Positions 31,584 through 42,982 of a stretch of 64,000 nucleotides of DNA are shown piece after piece; position 1 is the stretch's first letter; each line of letters opens with the position of its first letter. Source of the DNA: Oncomelania hupensis (taxonomy: Eukaryota > Mollusca > Gastropoda > Littorinimorpha > Pomatiopsidae); the NCBI GenBank assembly GCA_036898135.1, contig CM072513.1, forward strand, positions 84,017,944 through 84,081,943, in the 5' to 3' direction. The translations under genes and the position numbers were made by a program. The notes below the pieces were generated by a model. That model ran no database searches, was not told where the DNA came from, and saw nothing but the letters and a program-made list of their open reading frames with translations.

Positions 31584-31799
31584 TACTGGAGAGGCAAACG
31601 ATAGACTTGTTCTGTACAGCTACGCAGGGTGAGATCCTCCATCACCCATTTGATCCTCTCAATACGTATACCACAAAAAAAAAAATCATCCCAACAGTCA
31701 CATAAAATTATATAACACCCGCTTCCCCTCCATCACCACCACCACCATCAGCAACAACAAAGCAAAAGAACCAAATATCAGTGACTACACATATTACGT

Positions 31800-34197
31800 A
31801 TTAAGCTTACGTATGTGTGCTTACGGTTCGGGCACTGAATAGAATATACCCAATGTTTCCAGGGGTGTCGTAAGAAGCGACTAACAGGGGTGATGTTAGC
31901 ACGGCAACACTCGGCGAAAGTCTTCTACACAGGCCAGGGCGGAGGAACCTCCCACGTGCTCGGGGCCAAGGAGAGCCACACGTTACTCGTGGATTTCGGC
32001 TGTGGCCATGTCTTTCCTGCCCAAGACACACCTTATGATGAAAAGAACCACTTACTCCATACCTGATCGGTCGTCGCCAGGGTCACCGAGGACCGCTCCT
32101 TCCCTTGGCCACCAGGACGTAGGTGATAAATGGGTTACGGATGGACAACTTAGCAGGACATAGACATCGGAAGTGATCACGATCTTGTAATGATGTCTTT
32201 CCGGATCCACTTGAAGAGAGTAAACACAGCAAAGTTCACCAGACCGAAGTTCGACCTGGACAAACTGCAGGACCCGGAGGTGGCAAAAATATTCCAAGCC
32301 ACAATTGGAGGGAAATTTGAACCACTGCTCATTTTGGGAGCTGGTGAAGGTGACCACCGCCTTCAACTTCGCTGTGACAGATGCCGCCACTGATATCCTT
32401 GGCAAGCACCGGGACCTGTGTGATAAACGAAGAGAGATGAAAAAGGAAAACAATACTTCACAGGGAGCCTACCAAAAAATCAACAATGACATCCGAAAAG
32501 GCAGGCGCACAGCAAAGAAGAACTGGATAGAAGATCAATGCCAGGAAATAGAGAACAAGAACAAAAGCAAGAAGGCATACCAGACTGTGAAGCGGCTGAC
32601 AAATGTTAAACAGCCCAAGGTCTCCACGATCCAAAGCAAGTATGGCACGTGCCTACAAAAGAACAAGAAGTCTTGGATAGATGGACAGAGTACTGCTCTG
32701 ACATTTACAACCACACACCAAACGGTGACCCATCAGTTCTAGTATGTCCAACGATCAGAGAAGAAGAAGAAATCCTCCCAATTCTCCAAGAAGAAGTTGA
32801 GGCAGCAGTGCAATCACTGAAGAAGGGAAAGTCAGCGGGAGTGGACAACATACCAGCACAATTGCTTCAAGCAGGAGGAGAAGCTATTGACGCTCTCACC
32901 ATTATCTGTAACAAGATCTGGCAGAGTGGGGAGTGGCCTACAGCCTGGACACAGTCGCTTGTCATCACTCTTCCCAAAAAGTGTAACTTTCAGGAGTGTG
33001 AAAATTACCGCACCATCAGCCTCATTAACCATCCCAGCAAAGTCCTCCTCAAAATAATACTCAACAGGATGAAACCCCAAGCTGAACAAATCATAGCTGA
33101 AGAACAAGCAGGATTCACGGCTGGGCGAAGCACCACTGAACCTCAGAATAATCTGCGAGAAATACCTACAGCACCAACAACATCTATATCATGTGTTTGT
33201 AGTCTCCAAGAAAGCGTTTGACCGAGTCTGGCATGCAGTTCTGTGGGCAACCATGAGAGTGTACAACATCAGCACTAAAATTATTGAAGTCATCAAAAGC
33301 CTGTATGACAAGGCTACCAGTGCAGTCCTCCACAACAGCGCCATCGGGAACTGGTTCAGAACAACAATCGGCATGCGTCAAGGATATCTACTCTCTCCAA
33401 CACTCTTCAACATCTTCCTGGATTGCATCATGTCAGATGCCCTTGCAGATCAGGAAGGCACAGTCATTATAGGGGTTAGAGCAATCTCCAACCTCCATTT
33501 TGCGGACGGCATTGATGGATTGGTTGGAGAGGAACAAGAACTTGAACAGCTGGTACAGAGGCTTAAAACCACCTCCAGAGCTTCAAATATTTACGAGCCA
33601 TTGTATTAAACAATCGGTCCCGACAGAAAGTCCTCTCCAGGATCGCACAAACCACTGCTGCCCTGACAAGATTGAAGCCCATTTGGAAAGACAGGACCAT
33701 CAGTCTATACTTCAAGGTTAGGCTGCTGCGCTCACTTGTCATCTTTATCTTCCTATACGCTTGCGAGACGTGGACCCTCAAAGAAGACCTACAACAAAGA
33801 ATACAAAGCATGGAGGTGAGGTGCCACAGAAGGCTTCTGAGCGTTTTTTTATACTCTGCACAACACCAACGACGAAGTCCGACAGACCATCACACAAGCC
33901 ATTGGACAAAATGATGACATGCTCAAAGTGGTGAAGAAACGGAAACTCCGAAGGTATGGCACGTCACCAGAGCATCAGGCCTTGCAAAGACCATCCAGCA
34001 AGGCACAGTGCAAGGAGACAGAAGACGAGGGAGACAGAAAAAGAGGTGGGAGGACAACATTCGAGAAAGGACTTGTTTGACATTGAGCGAAGCCATGAGG
34101 GTTGCTGAGGACAGAGAAAGATGGAGTACGCTGGTTAAACGATCAGCTGTGGTGCCCCAACGACTTTCGACTTACGGGATAGGATAGGATAGGACGT
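31800..34197 (+). mobile_element. RTE-type LINE, decayed
   Basis: The 5' part (31800-32150) has no ORF. From about 32155, in broken frames, it encodes the end of an AP endonuclease (DIGSDHDLVMM, the S-D-H motif), a connecting region, RT pieces GKSAGVDNIPAQLLQ, WTQSLVITLPKKC, KAFDRVWHAVLW, NLHFADGIDGL (D to G at the active site) and a C-terminal tail, ending in GGATAGGATAGGATAGGA. It lies between codanin-1 and the 219-residue protein gene. Confidence 0.82.
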
Positions 34198-34361
34198 ATT
34201 ACTATATACTTTACTATATTCTAATACTACTACTACTAGATGACATACAAAACTCGATCTGGAGATTTCATATTTCGTTTTATTTCTTGAGTAACACGTA
34301 TGAAAAAACAATATTGTAGCGAAACTGACGATGAAATAAAAATATATGACCAATAACGATC

Positions 34362-34367
34362 TTTATT
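34362..34367 (-). terminator. Polyadenylation signal overlapping the stop codon
   Basis: The minus strand reads GTCCAATAAAGATCG, so AATAAA contains the TAA stop of the 219-residue protein. This predicts cleavage within roughly 10-30 bp and almost no 3' UTR. Confidence 0.55.
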
Positions 34368-34715
34368 GGACTGAGTCCAGTAGGTCCAACAAGTCCCGGT
34401 GTCTGTGGGCACAACTGCCAGATGCCACATCGCTGGTTTTCTGTCTGCGCATGTCTGTGGAAACAGTTTGCGGGAAACGAACAGACCGAAAGCGCTGCAG
34501 CTGTCTGCTCGCCCTTGATTCAGGTTGTGACGTCAATGGTGCACTGACGTCAGGCCTCCTCTCCGCGATGACGTCACAAGGTCTATTCGGTGTTGCAGGA
34601 TAAGCTGACGTCACTGCAGCAGGAGGGCGCTGTAAGATGATCTGAGGTGATCTGTTTGCAGTCGTTGTGGACAAAGGAGTGGTGGGAACCCTCTGCACCA
34701 TTTGCCTAATTTGGC
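34363..34715 (-). CDS. Exon 3 of the 219-residue protein gene, with stop
   Basis: 353 bp, acceptor GGTGTCAG, phase 1 in, stop TAA at 34365-34363. It encodes QIRQMVQRVPTTPLSTTTAN and a basic, P/S/T/R-rich tail ending LLDLLDSVQ. AATAAAG begins two bases before the stop codon. Confidence 0.78.
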
Positions 34716-35200
34716 CTGACACCATACAAGAAAAGAAATTTAAAAATAAGAAATAAACAAATAAATAAATAAATACATAAATAAAAATGAAGGATTTATC
34801 ATGCACAAACTTGACATCAGCTATCCCACCCAACCTCCTCCATTTTCATGAATTCTATGTACACATGCATCACCATCAATAACCAACACAAATAATAATT
34901 ATACTATGGCTCTACCTTCACTAACTTGGCGCATATATCTATATGAGATCGAGAACCAGTCTCTTTCCGGTGTACCAGTTAAATATGCATGAGTCATGGT
35001 ATCTCCTCCTTGATTTGCAATGGGTACAATTTCCCTGGATCTATGTTGCTGTATTCTTCCATCATCTGCACAAACATAATTGTAGATTTCTAAATATTAA
35101 TCTGCGTCGATTTTGATATTGATCTTGAGTATAGCACACTGAGGAAGCCATCTTGGCTATTTTCTTTTAATTTAGGTTACAACAAAAACAATGTCCAAAA

Positions 35201-35247
<47 letters not shown>

Positions 35248-36123
35248 ACGAACAAACACTCAAAGAAACACATAAAATGAATTAATCCATGATTATAATT
35301 ATAGCAAAGACTATAAATACCGGTATATAAGCTCTTTGATTATAGCAAAGAAAGTCTTTGATCTTTTTTGGAACTTTGACCTTTTATTTCACATAACATG
35401 ATTGAAATATACAAAGTGACAAGAGGCTCATAGCCCTGGGGGCTGTATTGCCAAAAAATGGGGTTTGAGGGGCGATTTGGATACACATAGCATTCGTACC
35501 ATGAACGGCATTGTATAACACTACAGCTACATTTACAATATATTCAACAACTGGACTGACAAACACTAAGGAATTTACAACACAAAAATAAATGTGGCAA
35601 CAAAATAAATACACAGAACGATACCAATTCAACATCATACCAATACAGCACAATAAGACAAATAACACGCAAGTCAGACAAAATGTAAAGTAAAGAGTCA
35701 GCATATTGCACTTTTAAATTCCAGAAAAAAAAACTCTGGCTATAACCAAGAAGAAATGGTTATAACCAAGGAGAAGGCAATCTAGAGGCAAATTCTAATC
35801 CATTTCACTGTAATGATCACAATGTGATACTATTATAAGCCTAGACTATTTTGTTTTAATACTTTTATTATATATATATATATATTTTTTTTTTACCATG
35901 GCACTATTTTTTAGTTATAAGTCTACCATGTCGCGGAATAAACAGCTCAAGAGAAAACTTAAATACCTGAGCAAGTCTGTGAAGTAAACAATGAGATTGG
36001 AATGTCTGGAACTTCAGCATCGTGAGAAGTGCACTTCAATGATCTGTACCTGCGGTTAGGGAGAGTGGGTGTGGCAGGTACAAAATGGACTGGTGATTCG
36101 TACAAGGAGTAGCTGTCTGCCAT
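34363..36123 (-). CDS. Three-exon gene for an unrecognised 219-residue protein
   Basis: Three minus-strand exons (36123-35967, 35065-34916, 34715-34363) join in matching phases (1 and 1) with GT-AG borders to give a complete ORF of 660 bp including the stop. The protein begins MADSYSLYESPVHFVPATPT and ends DLLDLLDSVQ. It is basic, rich in S, T, R and P, without a signal peptide or membrane segment, and probably disordered. The most structured-looking part is TGTPERDWFSISYRYMRQVS near residues 79-98. I do not recognise the family; a small cytoskeletal or nuclear adaptor is only a guess. It is head to head with the gene at 36322. The stop codon overlaps an AATAAA polyadenylation signal, so the 3' UTR should be very short. 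Confidence 0.75.
34916..35065 (-). CDS. Exon 2 of the 219-residue protein gene
   Basis: 150 bp, acceptor TTGTGCAG, donor GTAGAG, phase 1 to 1. It encodes GRIQQHRSREIVPIANQGGD and THAYLTGTPERDWFSISYRY. The other two frames contain stops, which supports this frame. Confidence 0.75.
35196..35249. repeat. (AAAT)n microsatellite
   Basis: About 13 AAAT units in intron 1 of the 219-residue protein gene. The rest of that intron (35066-35966) is AT-rich with no other feature I can name. Confidence 0.95.
35967..36123 (-). CDS. Exon 1 of the 219-residue protein gene
   Basis: 157 bp from ATG, donor GTATTT, phase 1 out. An earlier GTACAG inside the exon could act as donor but would throw the next exon out of frame. 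It encodes MADSYSLYESPVHFVPATPT and ...SLKCTSHDAEVPDIPISLFT. Confidence 0.72.
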
Positions 36124-36321
36124 TAGTTTATCATCGCATCATTCCACTTCAGCACACAAATAACTTCCCAGAGCTCTGTGATTCGATTTGCTTTCAAAAC
36201 TTTCGCGGCTACAAACTTGTTGCGCCTTTTGTTCTTCCATGACCGAAAACTGTCGTCTGCATGGTTACCTTAGCCAAAGCCTCGTCAAATCACGTCTATT
36301 ACGTCATTGGTCAGTGTAAAT
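36124..36321. promoter_or_regulatory. Likely bidirectional promoter
   Basis: 198 bp separate the ATG of the minus-strand gene from the first plus-strand ATG. The stretch holds CACGT and ACGTCA (CRE-like, 36301), an inverted CCAAT box (ATTGG, 36306-36310) and AATATGGCG at the plus-strand end (YY1-like). No TATA box is seen. Shared promoter activity is inferred from geometry and motifs. Confidence 0.5.
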
Positions 36322-36348
36322 ATGGCGCTGCCGTTAGGGGAGTTAGGG
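36322..36348 (+). other. 5' exon with upstream ORF that is continued after splicing
   Basis: ATGGCGCTGCCG... opens an ORF that meets a strong donor (GGG|GTGAGT, intron from 36349). Joined to the acceptor at 36545 it reads MALPLGELGKCYDRTD and stops at 36567-36569. The stop is one codon before, and in the same frame as, the main start at 36573. Confidence 0.5.
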
Positions 36349-36572
36349 GTGAGTCGTGTTTATAAAACTGATGTTTTCCGTGAGATTAGAGAATTTTAGA
36401 CAAATCTGACTATTTTTGAGTGGAGTTCTGGAAAGAATCGACATCCTAAACATCAGTGCCTGTTTCTATCTTCCCAATCCATCACCCACATACCCACTTC
36501 CATCCATTCTCTTCATCGTTTCCTTGGAACCTGTCCTGTTTGCAGAAGTGTTATGATAGGACAGACTGAGAA

Positions 36573-36681
36573 ATGGAGCAGACCACCACCAAGACATACG
36601 GCCGACATGCAAAGAGTAAAAGCCAAAAATCGAGACAACTTTCAGAAATATTTGATAAGGTGTCCAAGGATATAGCTAAAG
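36573..36681 (+). CDS. KTYGR-protein gene, coding exon 1
   Basis: The exon starts at 36546 after TTTGCAG and coding starts at 36573. It encodes MEQTTTKTYGRHAKSKSQKS and ...IFDKVSKDIAK; donor GTAAAA, phase 1 out. Confidence 0.75.
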
Positions 36682-39600
36682 GTAAAAGCATTGTCACACT
36701 CATAGTCATACATGGATGTATGTGTATAGTTAGCCATTTTGCCGTTTAGTGCAAAATAAATTGTGTCGTCTGAAAAAAAATAATGACAACACAAAGGGAT
36801 GTGATTGCACAGTATTAATATCCTAGACTGCTGAACAGAAGCATGCATACATCTAAGCAATGTATAGGTGTATCTTTTGCCTTTTGGTACACAGAATGGT
36901 GATTACTTATATATATTGTTTCAGAAGTATTAAAACGCACAAGATTGTATAATTGCTACCGTTGGAATAGGAAAAAAAGCCTAAAGAAAAGCACACTATA
37001 AATGGCACTTGAGTTTGGAATAAAGTCAAAATGGTAACAACTGACTATGCAGGATGTGTACTAAAGACTGTTGTCCCAAATCCAAATTTGAGCATTGATG
37101 TTAGCAGATGGACCACCATTGAAGAAGAAAAAGTCCTTGAGTAACATCGTTGGACAGTCCAACACAACCTCCAGTTTGTCACCAGGTGCTGCTGTGAAGA
37201 CCGCAGTTACAGACAATGCTTCTTGCATGCTATTTGACTCCCCGCTCAACTGGCAAAGCCTTCCTAAGGTCAGTGTTGGTGTTGTGGTGACCTTTCCACA
37301 TAGGGTTTTATCAGCTCAATTAGCTGCACGATCAAGGCACTGTCTGGAAAGAGGATTTAACTCTGCTAGCAGTAGTTCTGTAAACCTGTTCAGTTCTTAG
37401 AGGAGGGGATGGGATGGGGGTGAGGAGGCATTAGGGATCCTCTTTTTTTTTTCTCCAGGCCAGCATTTTGGGGTTGATGTCCGTGTGTTCTCTGTTGCTC
37501 CTTTACCATTCTCTGTTGTCAAAAGAGCTATAGGCACTCAAGCACTGCTGGGTGGCCGCATGATAGTTGTTATGTTTTTCCCAAATTACTCTTAATTATA
37601 AGTTTGAAAAACTAATATTAACAGTCTGGTTGATTTTATGCTTGTAACGTGTTGAACCAATAACAGAATATAGCATGAACTGAACACTCTATACAAGTGA
37701 CAAACATCAACATGAAATCAACAACATTAAAGAAAGAAAGAAAGAAAGAAAGAGGTTTCTCTTAGCACACTTACAAGCTCTGAGAGCTTCTCAAGGCACT
37801 GGCCCGTAATATCCAGCAATCACAAAATAGTTTGCTGAAGTCAGGATTTGAACCCACGTCGCCCAAGACGCACTCACACAAGTCGTGCGCTCTGACCACT
37901 GAGCTATCCCTGCCATTACCAACCACCTGTCACACCACTCCTGCAGTTGTTTTTTAATGACAAAATTATGCTTTGTTTTCCTTAGAGGTATACGCATAAA
38001 TATGGATTGTTAATGAGTCAAACAGAATAATACAAATTACAATACTGATTTTGTTTTTCCCATTCAGAAAGCCAAGCATATGGCCTTCAATCCCGGCAAA
38101 GTGTCCAAAAAAAGCAGCAAGAGAAACAACACCAAAGCCAAAAGCAAGATGGCCTGTCCTGCATCGCCTGTTACTACCGGTAAGTAACTGCCCCTCCTAG
38201 TCTTGCTTGTCTGTTCAAAACAGCCATTGCGCATCAAGCCTGGCTATAAATAAAATGATAGAATGTACAAACTACTGAAGCAACAATTTTTCCTCTAACA
38301 AAATTTCCTACACTTTTTGCCACTACTGGGCTGCTACTAATCTTATAGAGGCAGCTGGCCTGATGGTGACTGACCACAATCTGAGTGTCAGCTATTGAAG
38401 GTGGCATACGTAAGCTATGCTTGATAAATCCGTAGCACTGCTAGCATCAAGGTCACCTGTTTAGTGGAACTGGCTACTGTGTTTTGTGTGTAGAGACAAT
38501 TTTGAATGATTCTCTCATTCAGCATGAAAATAATCTGACTTCTGCTGTTATCAATGTCGATATTTTCTGTGTTTCCTTGTTTCACTTTGTACAGATGATG
38601 TGGTTCAAATGCCTTTGTCACCAGAGTTTCCCAGCATCGAGAAGTTCAGAGGTCAGTTGACTTGAGATTTTAACTTGGTTTGATTTGCTATGATGTTACA
38701 TGTTAGTGGCGGTGAGGGTGGAGTTAGGTCAAATCGTTTGTTACCCACCACAAAGACTTCAGCCTATTGCGTCTGACAAAATGATGGTGAAAGTATGAAA
38801 TACCATGACATTTTGTCATTGTGGTTTTGTAAGAGAAAATACTTTGTTAGTCCAATTGTTACAGTCCCACTGAACATGTTATTGTATGGTGGAAAGCAAA
38901 CAGGAGTGTTTCCGTAGCTGTTTATTTGTTTGATGGGCTTTGGCTGTTGAAGAGCCACTGCTATCAGAAGCACACTCACACCCCAACCCATGCCCCTCTT
39001 GGCCTCCCCATCCCTTCTTTGTGCAATGCTGCGGTTAGAGGTGGCTTATGATGCTCTAACACTACAGTAGTTATGACAACATTACTGTGCAAGTTTACCT
39101 ACACCCCGGGTGTGTGTACATGTTTGCTTTTTGCCGCATATTGCTATAGGCACACATAGCCTATTGTGAGGCTGATGCTGTTGTTGCTGCAGTTTATTAT
39201 CCCTTTCTATCGGGAAACTCTGGGCCGCCAGTGGCGCGCCAAAACCTACCTACCTAACATTATTCGTGATTTTTTTTTGAAATTTTTGCTGGGGGAGCAA
39301 ACCGGAGTACCCGGAGAAAACCCTTGAGACGTTGCCCGAGTCGAAAGTAAATAATATTCGGAGAAACATAACGCCCCGATGCTGGCTCGAACCCACATCT
39401 GTCAGGCGCCATTGGTTTCTGGCTTGTGGACAAGGCAAGTTAGTCCCGCCTTAGCCCACTTGGCCACAACACTCGCTCGCTCGTGTTTCAGTGCATGCAA
39501 GTGATGCACAGAGTCAGTATATGTAAGGTTGTGAGCTATTCAGATGAACATTGGATATTTGACAGATGTGAAGGAAAGCAGGGATGGTGGCAGGCAGGCT

Positions 39601-42600
39601 GAGACGTCCCATGTGAAGAGCTGGCTGTCAATGTCACACAGTTTTGCTGCCGACTTGGAGTTTGATGATGCGGCACGGCATGAGAACACATGCGCACAGA
39701 GATCGTCCCTGTTCACTCAGCCCTGGACCCCAACTGGTGTTCGCAAACGATCATTCATCAAGATCAGAACACCATCTTCAGGTTAAGTTGTATGCAAGGA
39801 TTGCTGATGGTTTTTTTTGGGTCTTAAATGTGCCCACCAGACTATAATAACCCAACCATAGTCTAACCAGACCAGGGTTCTCACTTGATCCCATTAGCAA
39901 CTAGCCACAGAAAATGAACTAAATTTGGTGAACATTTGTGGGCACATGACAAGATACAGTGTATGATGCACTGAAACTTGTCAAAGGTATCATTGACAAT
40001 GGGCATGGGAAGACGTATGTGTGGACACGTGGCATGTCAGGGAAAATGTGTAACTGTAGATTATAGTCACACGACACCGAAGCGTATAGGCGACTACTGG
40101 TCACATTATTCTGACACCAGCAAACCAGTTGAAGGTAAGGGGAAAATAATATGGTCACACATTGGCCAATCCGGAATTCGAACCAGGTACCTTTCAGTTA
40201 CTAGTAAGACGCTCTACCAACTGAGCTACACGGCCCCACAAGGGAAAATAGTCTACAAGCTTTGTTAGTCCGCATGATTTTGTACTTGCTGAAACAAGTA
40301 GCTATGCTGTCGCTATCTTGGGTATTTTCTTTACATTTATTAAGTTAACATCATCGACAGTTTTTGTCTTTGGTCGCTTGTTGCGCATAATAATTGCCGA
40401 GTAGCATACGTTTCTTGTAGCTGCTCTGGGAGGTGCTCTCTGAAATAATCATGTTTGCGTAACTTTAGACAAGGCACAAGCTGGAGAAAATGTGGACATT
40501 GTGAATTGTATATTGTGTTTACGCTTTGTGTGGTTGCAGCAGACAGCACCATCACAACACCCAGCTTCAGTCCTCTGGCAGCGGAGGGGGAGGACAGTGG
40601 CAACAGCAGCCGCTACACCTCGGTGTATACCTGGACCACCGCCACTGGCACCACCAGCGCAACCAGCAGCAACACAAACAAGGCCAACAAAATGTCAGGC
40701 ACTGGTAGGTACTTTGGTGTGACGTTGGAAAACAGTGCTGATGCTTTAGCAAGTCTGTTCTGTTACTATAGGATGATTATGGTGTTGTAGTTTAATGACA
40801 GCAGTCCCTCATCTTAAGCTATAAATACATACAGGCAAATTTGAGGCTGTGAATTTGCTGGCCAGTACCATTACTAATGTCCAACTGAGATCGACACAGT
40901 GTGTTGCCTACTTCACCTCCACCAACCAGTCTTGTACACCCCGAAGAGTTTGGTCAGTAAATTTAGAGAATGGACCTTCCTGTTGTAAATAAAACAATTC
41001 ACTTGCAAATCCCCCGCCTACGGATTTCCCTAAATATATTGTAACATTCAAAGTAAACCTTTGTTTACCCAGCAAACCAGCCTGGCTGGGCCCCACTCGC
41101 GGCGTGTAGGGCACAGTACTTATCCCGACTTTTGTCTGGCTAGAGTAGGGGCCCGATATTGCCTGACAAAAACCGATGAGTAGCGGAGTCCAGAAATGCT
41201 CCGGCATGTCGCCCGATTCGGCCCACCATAAAGGCACGCTGCGCACAAGCTAATATAGGCCTACTCTCGCTTCTCATTGGCTAAACTGTCTGTGGACTGT
41301 TTCGTCTGCTTCACATTTGCTGCGGCGTACGTATGTAAAAAATATTTATACAAAATCAATTCAGCAAGATATCATTATTTAATTGTGCTTATAATTCTTA
41401 ATTTTTATCATACAATATGTAAAATATTGTTAAAATGTTTCTTTTAACTATTGTATTTATTTATGCATTATAAGCCAAGGGTAAACTTCCATGCCCATTA
41501 CTGCTGGTCTTTTCCGGTTGTCCTTAGGCGCCAATGTTCTACAGTTGTTTTCTTCTACAGTTGCATGTGCTCGGATATTTTGTTCGCCTGCGAAAACCTA
41601 TTCTGCTGTGGTCAATTTCGATAGCGATGAAGATCACTTTAATATATATCGTTATCAAAATGGTGTGTAAATACTTCAGTGGGGACACACCAAGGACTTC
41701 CGAAAACAAAAACGCTTGTGCCGACAGTCCCTATTAACACCGACATCTCAAATCTTTCTTCATGCAATCACATATCATAAACAATATGTGGGATATTGTT
41801 ACGTTGAAACGCGCATGAGAGTTCGTGTGAAACACGCGCGATGGATCAGAATTTTATTTTGCAAAGCATGCAATAACAGAGTGTATTTATCCTTGATTTG
41901 ATTTTGCGTTGTTATTAGAAGAAGCTTTGTATAACGTTGATGATTTTGGTTGGTCGATATTATTTGAGAATTTTCTAGAGTTGGTTGTTTACTATTGATC
42001 GAAGCGTATGGATAATTCTAGTGGTAACTAAAGAAGCTTCCATCCCAAATAAGGTTGTATGACATGAGACAGTGATGACGAAATGTGTTTTGATTGGTTA
42101 TAATTATGTCTTGCCCAAACGTTCTTTATTTCTCTGGAGTTAGAGAGACTATATATGTGCCGCACTGTTTCAAAAGTGTATTGAATTGTAAAGCTGAGAG
42201 TGGAAAAAGCGGTTGTATGCAGTTGTTGGTGTTCGCTGAATAAAGTTGGAAAACTACATACGACGACTCCAGCCTTGTTGATGATTGAACGGGTTGCGTG
42301 GATAAACGAATCTGAGTTACACCTATCAGGAGGATTCAAGCATTGGGGCTGAATGAACTACTGATAAAAATCAACATCGAGTGTAACATTTTGGGGGCCA
42401 AGCCGCGATCTACGCCATAGCCAAAGGTTCAACTGCTACAACAAGCGAGTCAGCGTTACAGGAGGCAGTCATCGAGGGTAGCCGCCAACAAGTTGCATCG
42501 GGAGGGGCCAACATACTGGGACTACATCCCTGATAGATTCGGGTTGACTGCAAGGGCGTGTAGTCGCTGAAGAGTTGCTTCGTGAGCGAACAACAGATCG

Positions 42601-42942
42601 GGACTACATGGCTGCCGCAAGACTACGTCGAGGGACAGTCTCTGAGCTACATCGCCAGTTTCACAGAGTACTTGAGCACAGGAGCGTATACATCAACACC
42701 AGCGTGGTGCAGCGTCGCATATGTCGAGGACAGCGGGGCCTACGTCAGCAAAGGCAACTAGTGACAAGCATCAGCGCTACTGCAGAAAGCGTGCTGTTCT
42801 AGAATAGTCTAGAAAGGTACAGCACAGTCAAGAACTTTCCAGAAAAGAACTTTCCAGAAAGGTGACACGTCATTTCAGCGCCAACACTTCAGCGCCAACA
42901 TTTCAGCGCCGTACATTTCAGCGCCGTACATTTCAGCGCCGT

Positions 42943-42982
<40 letters not shown>

